Assembly: GCA_947311845.1 (NCBI GenBank)
Contig: CAMZMU010000020.1
Location: forward strand, 42,005,363 to 42,069,362
Direction of reading: 5' to 3'
Source: Poa pratensis
Taxonomy: Eukaryota > Streptophyta > Magnoliopsida > Poales > Poaceae
DNA length: 64,000 nucleotides
Positions within the stretch are counted from its first letter, which is position 1; each line of letters starts with the position of its first letter. The position numbers and the translations under genes are program-made. Shown in pieces: positions 10,943-21,075 of this stretch. Under the pieces are notes generated by a model, which did not search any database, was not told the DNA's origin, and worked only from the letters and a program-made list of their open reading frames with translations.

Positions 10943-11237
10943 AGGCGAGGAGCTTCGGACGGGCGCCATGGAGATCTCGTTGACCTCCTCCTTGGCGGCC
11001 TTGACGTCGTACTTCTGGAAGTAGCGTCTTCCATTGTACGGCGGTGCTCCTTGTTCGGCGGGAGCCAACCTTTTTGTTGTAAAAAAGATCGTCCCCTTGT
11101 AGTCCTTGTAAATGAAGAAGATCTTGTTTTCCTCCTTGTCTTCGTGTCGCGTCCGTGTGAATGAGAACGAGTTTTTTGCAAAACGCGCTCCCATTACTGC
11201 AGCCGTAGCGTCAAGGGGTAGGTGGAGCAGGGAGGCC
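10943..11237 (+). other. spacer between the two antisense genes
   Basis: No coding region is supported. The first part would be the 3' UTR of the B3 gene (TTGTAAAAAAGATC at about 11076, 'ccttgtaaatgaag' at 11104). The last part is the promoter of the next gene. No clear AATAAA signal was seen. Confidence 0.4.
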
Positions 11238-11245
11238 TATAAAAG
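11238..11245 (+). promoter_or_regulatory. TATA box of the second antisense gene
   Basis: TATAAAAG lies 93 bp before the ATG at 11331, with the same layout as the box before the B3 gene: a GC-rich flank and a C/T-rich leader (ctcctcttcttcctttgcc) before the start codon. Confidence 0.58.
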
Positions 11246-11330
11246 ACCATCCAGACTCCACCCCTTCGCCACATCTTCTCGCCTTGCTCCGCTCCTCTTC
11301 TTCCTTTGCCTCCCCTCGTCCCGCAGAACA

Positions 11331-11878
11331 ATGTCCGGCGAAGCAGAGAGGGCCTTGTCCGATGTGTCGACGGCGGAGTCCGTCTTTCGAGGAGCGGCGG
11401 AGGCACCCAGCGAAGCTGGAGCCCGAGCCACTGACGGCGAGGTTGCGTCCCGTTCTTCTGCTGCCCAGAATGTTGCTCGCCTGGCGGCCGTCTCTGGTCC
11501 TGTTGCCCAAGAAGAGGCAAGGATTAGGGCAGTAAGGAGGACGCACCTGTGGTCCATCCTGAAGGAAAGGACTGCCGGTATTCCGGAGCTGTCCTTGGTT
11601 GTGGCTGAACTCGAGGCCATTGAGCAGGTTCACTGTTGCTCTTCTCCATTTTTCCGCCTTTTCTTCTTGGATGACCTCGATCTTGATCTGGACTTTTGCA
11701 GGCCGAGAGTCAGTCCGTAGGCGAACTGGCGGACGGAATCTTCCGTCTCTTTGGCCCTGGAGCGCCCTGGTCGGCAGAAGGGGTCGAGCTCTTCGACGCG
11801 CCTGACAAGATTCTGCACGCGTGTTATCTTTTCACCCAGGCGTCCCCGGAAGAAAAGAGTGCACCCGGCAGGCAATAA
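11331..11878 (+). CDS. second antisense gene of the Tat element, two exons, unknown function
   Basis: Exon 1 is 11331-11627 and exon 2 is 11702-11878. The 74-bp intron begins GTTCAC and ends TTTTGCAG, with a pyrimidine-rich tract before the acceptor, and splits the frame in phase 0 after ...LEAIEQ. The spliced product would be 157 residues. An Ala/Ser/Glu-rich start (MSGEAERALSDV) leads into predicted helices (ARIRAVRRTHLWSILKERTAG). Exon 2 adds a helical, partly hydrophobic segment (GELADGIFRLFGPGAPW, DKILHACYLFTQ). Without splicing the frame ends at 11720. The TAA stop at 11876 overlaps an AATAAA polyadenylation-like signal at 11874. I do not recognise the protein. The coding sequence could continue after a lost downstream exon, so the 3' end is uncertain. 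Confidence 0.55.
11628..11701 (+). other. predicted 74-bp spliceosomal intron
   Basis: GT...AG borders, a T-rich stretch before the acceptor and preserved phase support it. The length is close to the minimum for plant introns. Reading through gives a low-complexity LDLDLD stretch and an early stop. Confidence 0.55.
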
Positions 11879-12834
11879 AACAGAAAGACAGAGCTGCACA
11901 GCCAGGAGCCCTGAGCTGGCCTTAGTAGCATAGGCTAGATATGTATCCAGGAAAAGCTTCGACTGAATGTAATCAGAATTGTAAATTCAGAATGTAAGTT
12001 CAGATGAATGCAATCCTAGGGCTCAACTCCCGGGGTCATTTCCCAAACCTCCCTTTGCACTAACGCGCCGTCAAGTTTTCTGAGGAGATCTCTTAGGTGA
12101 CAAGTGCTCTGACCGCCCGCACCGGTAGCAGCACCCCTAAGAGCACTATGCCTTCCGGGAGTCCACTCCACAGCCACGGGTACTAGGCCAGAAGGGAAAT
12201 CTGACCGTTCGCCGGGGAGGACGCATTACCCCCGCAAAGGTTCTCATCAACTGTCAAGCATGCGCAGGTTGGTGGTATATTGACTCCGAGCGAGATATTA
12301 TGCCTAGAATGCAGATGCACATGCAAAGACTTAGCTGGTTTTTGCCGTGCCCTTGATCTACTCTGTCCTTCCCGGGTATCCAGCTCCTGAGCCGCTCTTC
12401 AGCATCCATTCCTGTCCCGGGAGAGGCGCTACACACAACACACTTTCAGTAGGAAAAGAATGGACCCTCCCTTACATGTCGTGAAAGTGTTTCATCCGGA
12501 GCAACCCGCAAGCAAAGTTGAATGTGCATTTCTGTGTTTAGGTTCTTTAAAACACAGCACTGCCCGTTCCACTTCTTACCGCGGCAGTACGGCACGATCA
12601 GGTGGCAGCGCCTACTGATAGGCTGCTCGCGCTCGACCTGTCAGCCACCGGCACCATGTCAGCCCCCTGCTTGGGGGTTGTTACGGATAACACACTTCAC
12701 GACAACAAGAGAGGCTCACGGAATTGAAAAACTTATCTTTTATTCCTTGGCGACGATTCTTACACCCTTATACAGAACACTAGCCCCTTGGGCGTGCTTA
12801 GTTGACTCGAACTATCTGCGATTCATGTTCGTAT
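11879..12834. other. Tat 3' region without recognised genes
   Basis: Mixed-composition sequence between the second antisense gene and the end of integrase. It would be the 3' UTR of gag-pol on the minus strand and trailer of the antisense gene on the plus strand. I see no domain, tRNA or repeat structure. The open frames at 12254-12436 and 12522-13127 overlap pol or have no recognisable content. Confidence 0.4.
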
Positions 12835-14673
12835 TCAGGGGTAGAATTTCCGGAGATTCTCGATGTTCCAGGCGTTGCCCTCCGGCCTGCCTTTCTCGTC
12901 CTCCAGATAAACAGCTCCGGGTCTCAGGGTATGCGTCACCCGATAAGGTCCTTCCCACTTGGAGGACAGCTTGTTCATGTTATCAAGCTTCTGCTTCTTG
13001 CGGAGAACCAGGTCTCCGGGTTCCAGTACCCGTGAACGGATATGGCGATCATGATAGCGGCGGAGCCCTTGCTGGTATCGAGCAGATCGTAAGGAAGCTC
13101 GGCACCGCACCTCTTCCAGGAAGTTGATGTCATCAATCCTCCTCTCAGCTTGTGCGTCTTCATCATAGGCAAGTACCCGGGGGGATCCATGCCTGAGCTC
13201 TGTTGGCAAGACGGCTTCTGCTCCATAGACAAGGAAGAATGGTGTTTCTTGAGTGGCTCTGCTTGGTGTGGTTCTGAGGGACCACAAGACACTTGGTAGA
13301 TGCTCAATCCAGTTCTTGCCCTTGTCTTCTAACTTGTCAAAGGCCTTGGTCTTCAAACCCTTTAGGACCTCCGCATTGGCTCGCTCCACTTGCCCATTGC
13401 ACCTTGGGTAGGACACCGAGGCAAACACACCTTGATTCCCAGCTCTTCACAGAAGTTGAGGAAGGATCGGCTTGTGAACTGAGAGCCATTGTCCGTTATG
13501 ATTCTGTTGGGTACTCCGAAGCGGTACACGATCCCTTCAATGAACTTGATGGCTGCTTGAGCTGTCTGTCTTGGTACTGGCATCACTTCCACCCACTTTG
13601 TGAACTTGTCGATGGCCACGAAAAGGTATTCATGGCCCCCGACAGACTTCGGTATCTTTCCCACGATGTCCAGCCCCCAGACCGCGAACGGCCAGGAGAT
13701 TGGAATTGGCTGCAGAGCTTGCGCCGGCTGATGTATGTTCTTCGCATAGTATTGGCAGGCTTCACAGGTCTTGACTAGCTGCTCCGCATCACTGAGGACT
13801 GTTGGCCAGTAGAACCCGTGACGAAAAACTTTACCCGCCAGTGATCTTGATGCCACATGACTTGAACATGTGCCTTCGTGGATGTCCCGTAGCAGTACTT
13901 GGCCTTGTTCTTGAGGGATGCAGCGGAGCTTGACTCCGTTGTCCCGTCGCCGGTAGAGCTCGCCGTCGATCATGACGTAGAGCTTGGCTTGACGAGCCAC
14001 CCGCTCGGCGTCGTGATCGTCCTCCGGGAGGGCGTGCTCCATGATGTACTTGACGATGTCCCGGGCCCAGGGTGGGTGGGTTCCTTCCACCGGTAGCACC
14101 ATCCGACGGAAAGAAAGCATAGCTTCCTCCGCTGGAGGGGCTGCCGGGTCTTGAGCTTCTGGGCTGGCTACCCGTGTTGTCGAGGTAGAAGGGTCGCCAG
14201 CCCCCGGCGCAGATCTTGTCGCGAGCCTCTCGGGCGGGATCGAAGGTCGCCTGAGGACCTCGATGTAGATCCCGGGAGGCACTGGTTCTTGCTTGGACGC
14301 CACCTGCGATAGCTCATCCGCGGCCGTGTTTTCTCCCCGTGGGACGTACACAGCCCGGAAGTTGTCGAAGCGCCGCTGCAGCTTCCAGACCTCTTCAACG
14401 TATGGTGCCATCTGAGGGCACGCGTACTCCTTGTTCACTTGTTTGATGACTAACTGAGAGTCACCCTTGACGACGATCTTGTTGATGCCGAGGCCGACGG
14501 CAGCACGAAGTCCTGCGAGCAGGCCCTCGTACTCCGCCGTGTTGTTGGAGATGTTCCCTTGGTAGTGCATCTGGACGACGTACTTCAGCCGGTCCCCGGT
14601 TGGTGAGGTTAGGACAACCCAGCACCTCCTTTACCCTTGGTGTAGGAGCCGTCGAAGTGCATGGTCCAGGCGC
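12835..14673 (-). pseudogene. Tat archaeal-type RNase H and integrase, frameshifted
   Basis: Read from 14673 leftwards: remnants of the RNase H start (a frame change near 14620), then NTAEYEGLLAGLRAAVGLGI, VVKGDSQLVIKQV and RGENTAADELSQ. These are the conserved blocks of the second, archaeal-type RNase H of Tat elements. Integrase follows with a zinc-binding region ending CEACQYY, core motifs WGLDIVGKIPKSVGG and IITDNGSQFTS, and after a frameshift near 13400 NGQVERANAEVLKGL, which supplies the third acidic residue. The C-terminus (LEPGDLVLRKKQ, KWEGPYRVTH, NIENLRKFYP) ends at 12835. The N-terminal pol domains are missing; at 14674 another LTR begins. Confidence 0.82.
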
Positions 14674-15911
14674 TGTGACACCCCTCCCTGGCACATCTTG
14701 CCAGAGAGGCAGTCGTCCCGTGCGCCATCCAAAGATAACTGGCCGCACGTCACAACAGTGTATCATAATGGAAATCATTACACAATCAGGCACAAAGTGC
14801 TACAAAAGGGTTTACAAGGCCGTCGAGGCTTTACAAAATATCAAGCCAAGCATGGCCCAACTCAGAGTTTTAACTGGCAGCGGAAGACATAAATGAGGCA
14901 ACGGCTTGGAGCGGCTCCACTCCACAGGTTCTGGCTGGGCTACTGATCCTGGCATGCTCTTGTTCCAACTCCTTGCTAAGGTAGAAGATGGATCCTTGCT
15001 GGAAACTGGTCATTTGAATAACCAACGTGAGTGCAATGATGTACTCGCAAGACTAACAACCGCTCGACACGAGCAGTCCAACAATCATGCAACAAGTTAT
15101 ACAATGGAAATAAGATCTACAACATGGCAAGTATCTACTCAAGATAGATCAACATGTTGACATAAGGATAGCATGGCATCTCAAGCAAATCATGGCATAA
15201 TCAGACAACAGGAGTATCGCCAGTACAGAGTCCAAGCCAGGTGGGGTTGGATCGTATACCGGCAATCAAACAAAGAGACTACCTGTGACGAGTAGACGAG
15301 TGTACCGGTTGGTACCACATCTTTTAGGAAGTTTCGTTGTTGCTAGAGTGAGATCACGTTTCTCATTCACAACCTCTAGGCGGTCAAGCCTCTAGCCAAC
15401 TCTGGCTATCCTCTGGGCATGCACGGTTGATGTGGGCTCTGGCCTAACTATAGGCTTCCCAGCGCATCACACCGTCATCCCTAAACACGGTTCATGTCTC
15501 CAGTAACATTCCCTACATCACTTTATTGTTCACTTAGTGAAATCAGGTTGTTCATCTTTCTTTTCAAACAAGCCTTAAGTTTAACCTCCTGACACGACAC
15601 GGACACACAGTGTGACTAACACTGAACTGATTGTTCCATAACCTTGGAACTAGGCTAGATATCCAGATTTACACTCTCGAGAGGTTGCAATACTTCACTA
15701 ATCTAAGTGGATCATTAACAACCGGTACTTTAGGATCACATCCATAAGACGGTCTGATACACTCACTCAACCGTTCACGCCATCAAGACAGTCCCTATAT
15801 AGCCACCGACATAACTATATGCCTTATGTAGAAGTGAATCCGGCACGTCCCCCCATGAGCGACGCCTAGCTCCGGAACCTTCGCAAGACTAGCCCCGACC
15901 AACTATGGTAC
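14674..15911 (-). mobile_element. LTR fragment of a giant-LTR element, split by the composite
   Basis: It starts TGTGACACCCC directly against Tat RNase H coding sequence. It shares the style of the giant LTRs (for example 'ctctcgagaggttgcaatac' beside 'ctctgcagaggtagcacgc' in other copies), and no coding region is visible. It is interrupted at 15907-15911 by the composite element, and continues at 23379-23461 until another giant LTR begins. It is therefore a truncated copy of about 1.3 kb. Orientation is inferred by analogy with 23462-30537. Confidence 0.5.
15907..15911. other. target-site duplication of the composite element, left copy (ggtac)
   Basis: ggtac stands before TGATAAGG at 15912 and again at 23379-23383 after CCTTATCA. 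Joining the two flanks restores continuous non-element sequence. Confidence 0.85.
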
Positions 15912-16807
15912 TGATAAGGGGTGGCCCGATTTTCTCTTGTGAGCAACACGAATTTATGGTGGATATATGGTGGATGATTGATAACTAGTGCCTCACTGAA
16001 AACTCTCCTCGAACAATCCCTGCTGCCAATGCAACAACAATTGATTCCTTCGGATATTCTCAACTACACACTCTTGCACACGCAATCAAAGATCGCGGGT
16101 GGTCCTGTATCCCCTTATTCCCAATGGAACAACAAGATAGCACGTAAGATTTGCAATGGTATTAATTCAAGATGAAAGCTTAGCAGCAATTCGATCTAGA
16201 GGCTAGGGTTTTAGTTTTAACTTGGTCTCACCCTAATCCACACGCAGGTGGTATCTATTTATGGGGAAGGGGTGCGGCCACAAGCCTCTTGCGCAAGCAC
16301 CTCTACCTCAACTCGGACTGGACTCCTAATTGGACTCATGAAACGAGATACAAACCGACCCAATGGGCTCGGCCTAAAAGGACACGCAGGTCCTGGTCCT
16401 TGTACGACTAGGACCCCTTCTTCGGTGCACCAACATGGTGTTGTGCGCCACCCTCTTGCCTCTCTCCATGTGCTCCTGCCTCCCTCTCCTCCCTCAAGCA
16501 CTTGTAGTAGTTGTTCTGAATTGTATCCTCCATGCATTCCCTCTTGTCCATCATGTGTTCCTCCATGTTCTCCATGCCATGCTGCTCCTCTCCTCCATTA
16601 GTGTTTGTGTTATCAATAAATCTGAGAATACATACGTGCATAGATTTAGGTAGTATAAAGTTCTCACAATCTAATAAGAGAGAATTCACCTGCTGTTCTA
16701 TTAACTTGGTTCTTGATCTTGTCATTGGACCAAGTCTCACTTCATTATCTTGGACAGCAGCATTTTTAATTGGAGAAGTAGTAGAAGAACTAGGGATGTC
16801 CTCATCA
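15912..16807 (-). repeat. inverted CRM-type LTR at the left end of the composite
   Basis: On the minus strand it starts TGATGAGGACATCCC next to the polypurine tract and ends CACCCCTTATCA at the target duplication. At 896 bp it resembles the LTR of element 1 (7487-8407). Its first 400 bp encode the C-terminal 133 residues of integrase. Confidence 0.85.
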
Positions 16808-17981
16808 TCCTCCCCCCCTTGAAAAGGCATCGTCCTCGATGCAAGATCATCTCCAATGTATGGTGACAAATCAGCAACATTGAAAGAATTGCTTACACCG
16901 AATTCATCAATTGGAAGGTCTATCTTGTATGCATTGTCATTTATCTTTGCAAGCACTTTGTAAGGACCAGCACCTCGAGGCATCAATTTCGATTTTCTCA
17001 ATGTAGGGAATCTATCTTTCCGAAAGTGCACCCATACCATATCTCCAGGTTGAAACAGCACCTCCTTTCTCTTCTTGTTCACTCTATCAGCCACGTACTT
17101 CCCTTTCTTTTCTATAGCCTCCTTTGTCTTCTCATGAATCTTTCTTACAAAATCAGCTCGTTTGGATGCCTCCATATTTGTTCTCTCTTGTATGGGAAGT
17201 GGCAATAAATCAAGTGGTGTAATGAGCTTAAAACCATATACCACCTCAAAAGGACACAGCTGAGTAGTTGAATGAACAGCCCTGTTGTATGCAAATTCAA
17301 CATGTGGCAAACACTCTTCCCACTCCCTCAGATTTTTCTTGATCATGGTGCGCAATAATGTTGATAGTGTGCGATTCACCACTTCAGTTTGTCCATCAGT
17401 TTGGGGGTGACATGTAGTTGAAAACAGCAGCTTTGTTCCGAGCTTCCCCCATAGCGTTTTCCAAAAATAGCTCATGAATTTGACATCTCTATCCGAAACA
17501 ATTGTTCTTGGTACTCCATGAAGCCGTACGATTTCCCTGAAAAACAGATTAGCAATATGCGACGCATCGTCGCTTTTGTGGCATGCAATAAAATGTGACA
17601 TCTTAGAAAATCTATCCACTACCACAAATATAGAATCATGCCCTCTTTTTGTCCTTGGCAAACCTAACACAAAATCCATACTAATGTCTTCCCATGGTGT
17701 AGTAGGAGCAGGAAGAGGAGTATACAAACCGTGAGGCTTCAGCTTTGATTTAGCCTTGTTGCAAGTGATGCAACGTTGTACAAACCTGTAAACATCCCGC
17801 CTCATATGTGCCCAATAAAAATTGTCGGCCAACATCAACAATGTTTTCTCACGCCCAAAGTGGCCCATCAATCCACCACTATGTGATTCCTGCACTAACA
17901 TCAAACGCAAAGAGCACTCGGGAACACATAGTTTGTTAGCTCTAAACAGAAAACCATCATGTATGTGATACTTATCCCAAG
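16408..17981 (-). CDS. integrase of a CRM-like element (open frame, inverted half)
   Basis: The frame is open from the junction near 17981 ([20 protein letters not shown]) to a stop at 16408; from the methionine at 17910 it is 500 residues. The zinc-binding region ends CITCNKAK (residues 47-54). The DDE triad is complete: D79 in [11 protein letters not shown]140 in IVSDRDVKF and E176 in [10 protein letters not shown], with the canonical 35 residues between the last two. The SH3-like C-terminal domain ([23 protein letters not shown]) is followed by [16 protein letters not shown] at the LTR border. Residues from about 368 on are encoded inside the LTR, as known for CRM elements. It inserts element cDNA into chromosomes. 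Here it is cut from the rest of pol and inverted, with no start or Gag fusion, so expression is doubtful. Confidence 0.82.
16808..16822 (-). other. polypurine tract of the inverted half
   Basis: The plus strand tcctccccccctt corresponds to a minus-strand AAGGGGGGGAGGA immediately before the LTR start TGATGAGG. Confidence 0.75.
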
Positions 17982-18070
17982 CTTTACTTGCGAAAAAAAA
18001 ATTGCCAACGTTTTTTTGTTGTGATACTTATACCATCATGTATGTGATACTTATCCAACGTTTTTTTTTT
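17982..18070. other. inversion junction with duplicated filler DNA
   Basis: Between the inverted integrase half and the forward gag/protease half lies non-coding filler. It holds a second copy of 'catgtatgtgatacttatcc' (also at about 17960-17979 in the integrase arm) and two copies of 'ccaacgttttttt'. This looks like a repaired or template-switched junction with local copying. Confidence 0.65.
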
Positions 18071-20501
18071 ATCCGTTCCACCAATTGCCAAGTCAAGTGG
18101 ACCTCCCAATGTCACCCGCAATAGAGATATGGTCTGCCATACATGTGGAGGAAAAGGACACTTTAAAAGAGATTGTCCTAATAAAAAGGTCATGATTATT
18201 AATGCTGATGATGAGTATGAGACTGGAGATGATGCTGATCCTAATGAGGAGGATATTTCTGATGAGGAAGATGGTCCTATAGATGCATATGCTACAAATT
18301 ATCCTACTATTGTTTGCACACAAGCTTTGAGTGTTCAGCCAAGTGATGAGGGTCAGCGCTGCAATTTGTTCCAAACAAAAGCAATTGTAGGTCCTAAAAT
18401 GGCTTGCAAGGTGATCATTGATGGAGGAAGTTGCAGAAATTTAGCAAGCAAGGAATTATGTGCAAAGCTCAAGTTGAAATATATTCCACATCCACACCCT
18501 TATTATATTCAGTGGTTAAGTGACAAGGAAGAAATCAAGGTGTGCCATATGGTGAGAGTGGAATTTCAAATTGGACCATACCAAGACACAATTGAGTGTG
18601 ATGTGGTTCCTATGTCAGTTTGCCACATGCTGTTGGGTCGGCCATGGCAGTTTGATCGAAGAGTTATCCATGATGGCCGGGCGAATACATATCAATTAAA
18701 TTGGCATAAGAAGGATATTATATTGCGGCCTATGTCACCACAAGAAATTGTAAATGAATCTCGACAAAAAACTGAAGTGCATTTAGAGCAAGCAAGTGAG
18801 AGACAAAAACCGAGTGATAAAAATACTTCTGTGGGTAGTAATCAGCCTAGGCCGAGTGGTAAAAATAAGGGAGTGAATCTTTTAACAATGTTAGCCACCA
18901 AAGATGATTTGAGAGAGTTTAGTGAGGATCCTAGCTTAGTACCTATAGTGCTTATGCATAAGGGGGAAATTTTAGTTTCTAACGACATGACTCCTATTTC
19001 TCTTGGTGTTTCTAATGTTTTGCAGGAATTTGGTGATGTTTTTCCAGCTGAGATACCTTCGGGTTTGCCACCATTGAGAGGCATTGAGCATCAAATTGAT
19101 CTTATTCCTGGTTCATCATTGCCAAACCGAGCTCCCTATAGGACAAATCCCCAAGAGACGAAGGAAATTCAGAAACAAGTACAAGAGTTGTTGGATAAAG
19201 GGTATATTCGACTCAGCCTTTCTCCTTGTGCTGTTCCTGTTATTTTAGTTCCTAAGAAAGATGGTACTTGGCGCATGTGTGTCGATTGTAGAGCCATTAA
19301 CAACATCACTATTCGATATAGACATCCTATACCTCGCTTGGAGGATATGTTAGATGAATTAAGTGGTGCTGCTATTTTCTCTAAAATTGATTTGCGTAGT
19401 GGTTATCATCAAATTAGGATGAAAGAGGGGGATGAGTGGAAAACAGCCTTTAAAACAAAATTTGGTTTATATGAGTGGTTAGTAATGCCTTTTGGTTTGA
19501 CTAATGCACCTAGTACTTTCATGAGATTAATGAACCATGTTTTGCGAGATTTTATTGGCAAGTTTGTGGTAGTTTATTTTGATGATATTCTCATATATAG
19601 CCACAATGAAACTGAACACATTGATCATATTCGACAAGTTTTGCAAGTGCTACGTGCAAATAAATTATTTGGTAATCTTGAGAAGTGCACTTTTGGCAAA
19701 GATAAGGTCATATTCCTGGGATATGTTGTTTCTAAGCATGGAATTGAAGTAGATGAAACTAAAATTGAAGCTATTAAAAATTGGCCAATTCCAATGACTA
19801 TTAGTCAATTACGAAGTTTTCTTGGACTTGCTGGTTTTTATAGACGATTTGTGAAGGATTTTAGTACCCTTGCTGCCCCTTTGAATGATTTGACTAAGAA
19901 GGGTGTTGATTTCGAATGGGGGGTAGCTCAAGACATTGCTTTTGATACTCTAAAAAATAAGTTGATTTCGGCTCCTTTATTGATGCTTCCTAATTTTCAT
20001 AAACAATTTGAAATTGAATGTGATGCTAGTGGCATAGGTATTGGAGGTGTGTTGATGCAAGATAAGAAACCAATTGCTTATTTTTCTGAAAAGTTGCATG
20101 GTGCTCAATTGAATTATTCTGTCTATGATAAAGAATTGTATGCACTTGTTAGAGTTCTTGAAGTTTGGAAACATTATTTGTGGCCAAAAGAATTTATCAT
20201 ACATTCTGATCATGAGGCATTGAAATTTTTGAAGAGTCAATCCAATCTTAATAAGAGACATGCTAAATGGGTAGAATTCATTGAATCTTTCCCATATATT
20301 ATTAAACATAAGAAAGGATTAGATAATGTGGTTGCTGATGCTTTGTCACGAAAAAACATGTTACTCACTAAATTGGATGTTCAAGTCTCGGGTTTAGAGA
20401 GCTTGAAATCTTTATATGCTGAAGATAATGAATTTTCTATGCCATATGTTAAATGTTCTGATGTGAAAGATTGGGACAAAATCATAGGATCATCAGGTTG
20501 A
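18071..20501 (+). CDS. zinc knuckle-protease-RT-RNase H of a CRM-like element (open frame)
   Basis: Open from the junction at 18071 to a TGA at 20499; 790 residues from the methionine at 18129. Order: CCHC knuckle [14 protein letters not shown] (residues 4-17); protease with [10 protein letters not shown] (D98) and [12 protein letters not shown]; linker [21 protein letters not shown] about 335-560 with catalytic YFDD at 483-486; connection; RNase H from about 625 with [11 protein letters not shown] (D632) and [10 protein letters not shown]. No frameshift. It copies element RNA and degrades the template. It has lost the Gag start at the left junction and integrase at the right. The last dozen residues come from the joined LTR end, which supplies the stop. 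Sequence is close to element 1 but much better preserved. Confidence 0.85.
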
Positions 20502-20510
20502 TCCTTATCA
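20462..20510 (+). repeat. 49-bp remnant of the 5' LTR of the non-autonomous element
   Basis: From TGTGAAAGATTGGGAC to CCTTATCA this is identical to the last 49 bp of the LTR at 22869-23378. The base before it differs. The first 20 bases also resemble CRM pol at the point where the pol frame is joined (compare 'gtgaaagcttgggaaaaa' in element 1). Confidence 0.82.
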
Positions 20511-20512
20511 TG

Positions 20513-20529
20513 TGGTATCAGATATCTGG
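20513..20529 (+). other. primer-binding site of the non-autonomous element
   Basis: TGGTATCAGATATCTGG lies two bases after the LTR end. The first ten bases are the standard plant initiator-Met tRNA primer site (compare TGGTATCAGAGCT in elements X and Y). Confidence 0.75.
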
Positions 20530-21075
20530 GTTGATCACGGCGAGTTGTTGTTGATCTGCTGGTTTTGTTTTGGACTAGTTGATCTTGCTTTTTGGTTCGT
20601 TGGTGGCATATGGTCGAGTTTTGGATTTCTCGGCGTTGGATCGTGAAAGAGTTCTGCCGTTTCCGTGGAGTTCTGCTGTTGATAGCCACCAAGAAGGGAT
20701 CGTGTTCTGTTTCTGTCGCTACCAGGAAAGTCACGATCAAAAGCGATCGGAAGGATACGTATCGCTCGTGGACTGCTTGCCTCGATCGTTTCCAGCGTGT
20801 GCGTACAGGAGACCTGATCGGATCTGGGTGGTCACGTACAAGGAAAGGGAGCGGATCGGAAGACAGAGACCTGATCGGGTACGACTGCAAGTCCAGCGGG
20901 AATCGGACTCCTGCCGTGCCGGGAAGATTTGCTGCCGCGCCGGCACCGGATTCTTCTAATTTTCTGCTGTGGTACTGTCCGAGTTCAAGCTGCTGAATAG
21001 GTTGTTGCTCGCATTCATTCTCTGAAAAATTTTGCTCCGCGGTGCGACATATTTTTACTGTTACTGTAGCAGTAC
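20530..21075 (+). other. leader of the non-autonomous element
   Basis: About 550 bp of non-coding sequence between primer site and Gag start. It would hold any packaging signal. The open frames inside (20579-20959, 20592-20996) have no recognisable domain and overlap each other. Confidence 0.5.

Noticed and set aside
12254..13127. Plus-strand ORFs downstream of the two antisense genes, as a possible third antisense gene
   Set aside because: The main one overlaps the integrase coding sequence on the other strand and has no TATA box of the type seen before the other two.
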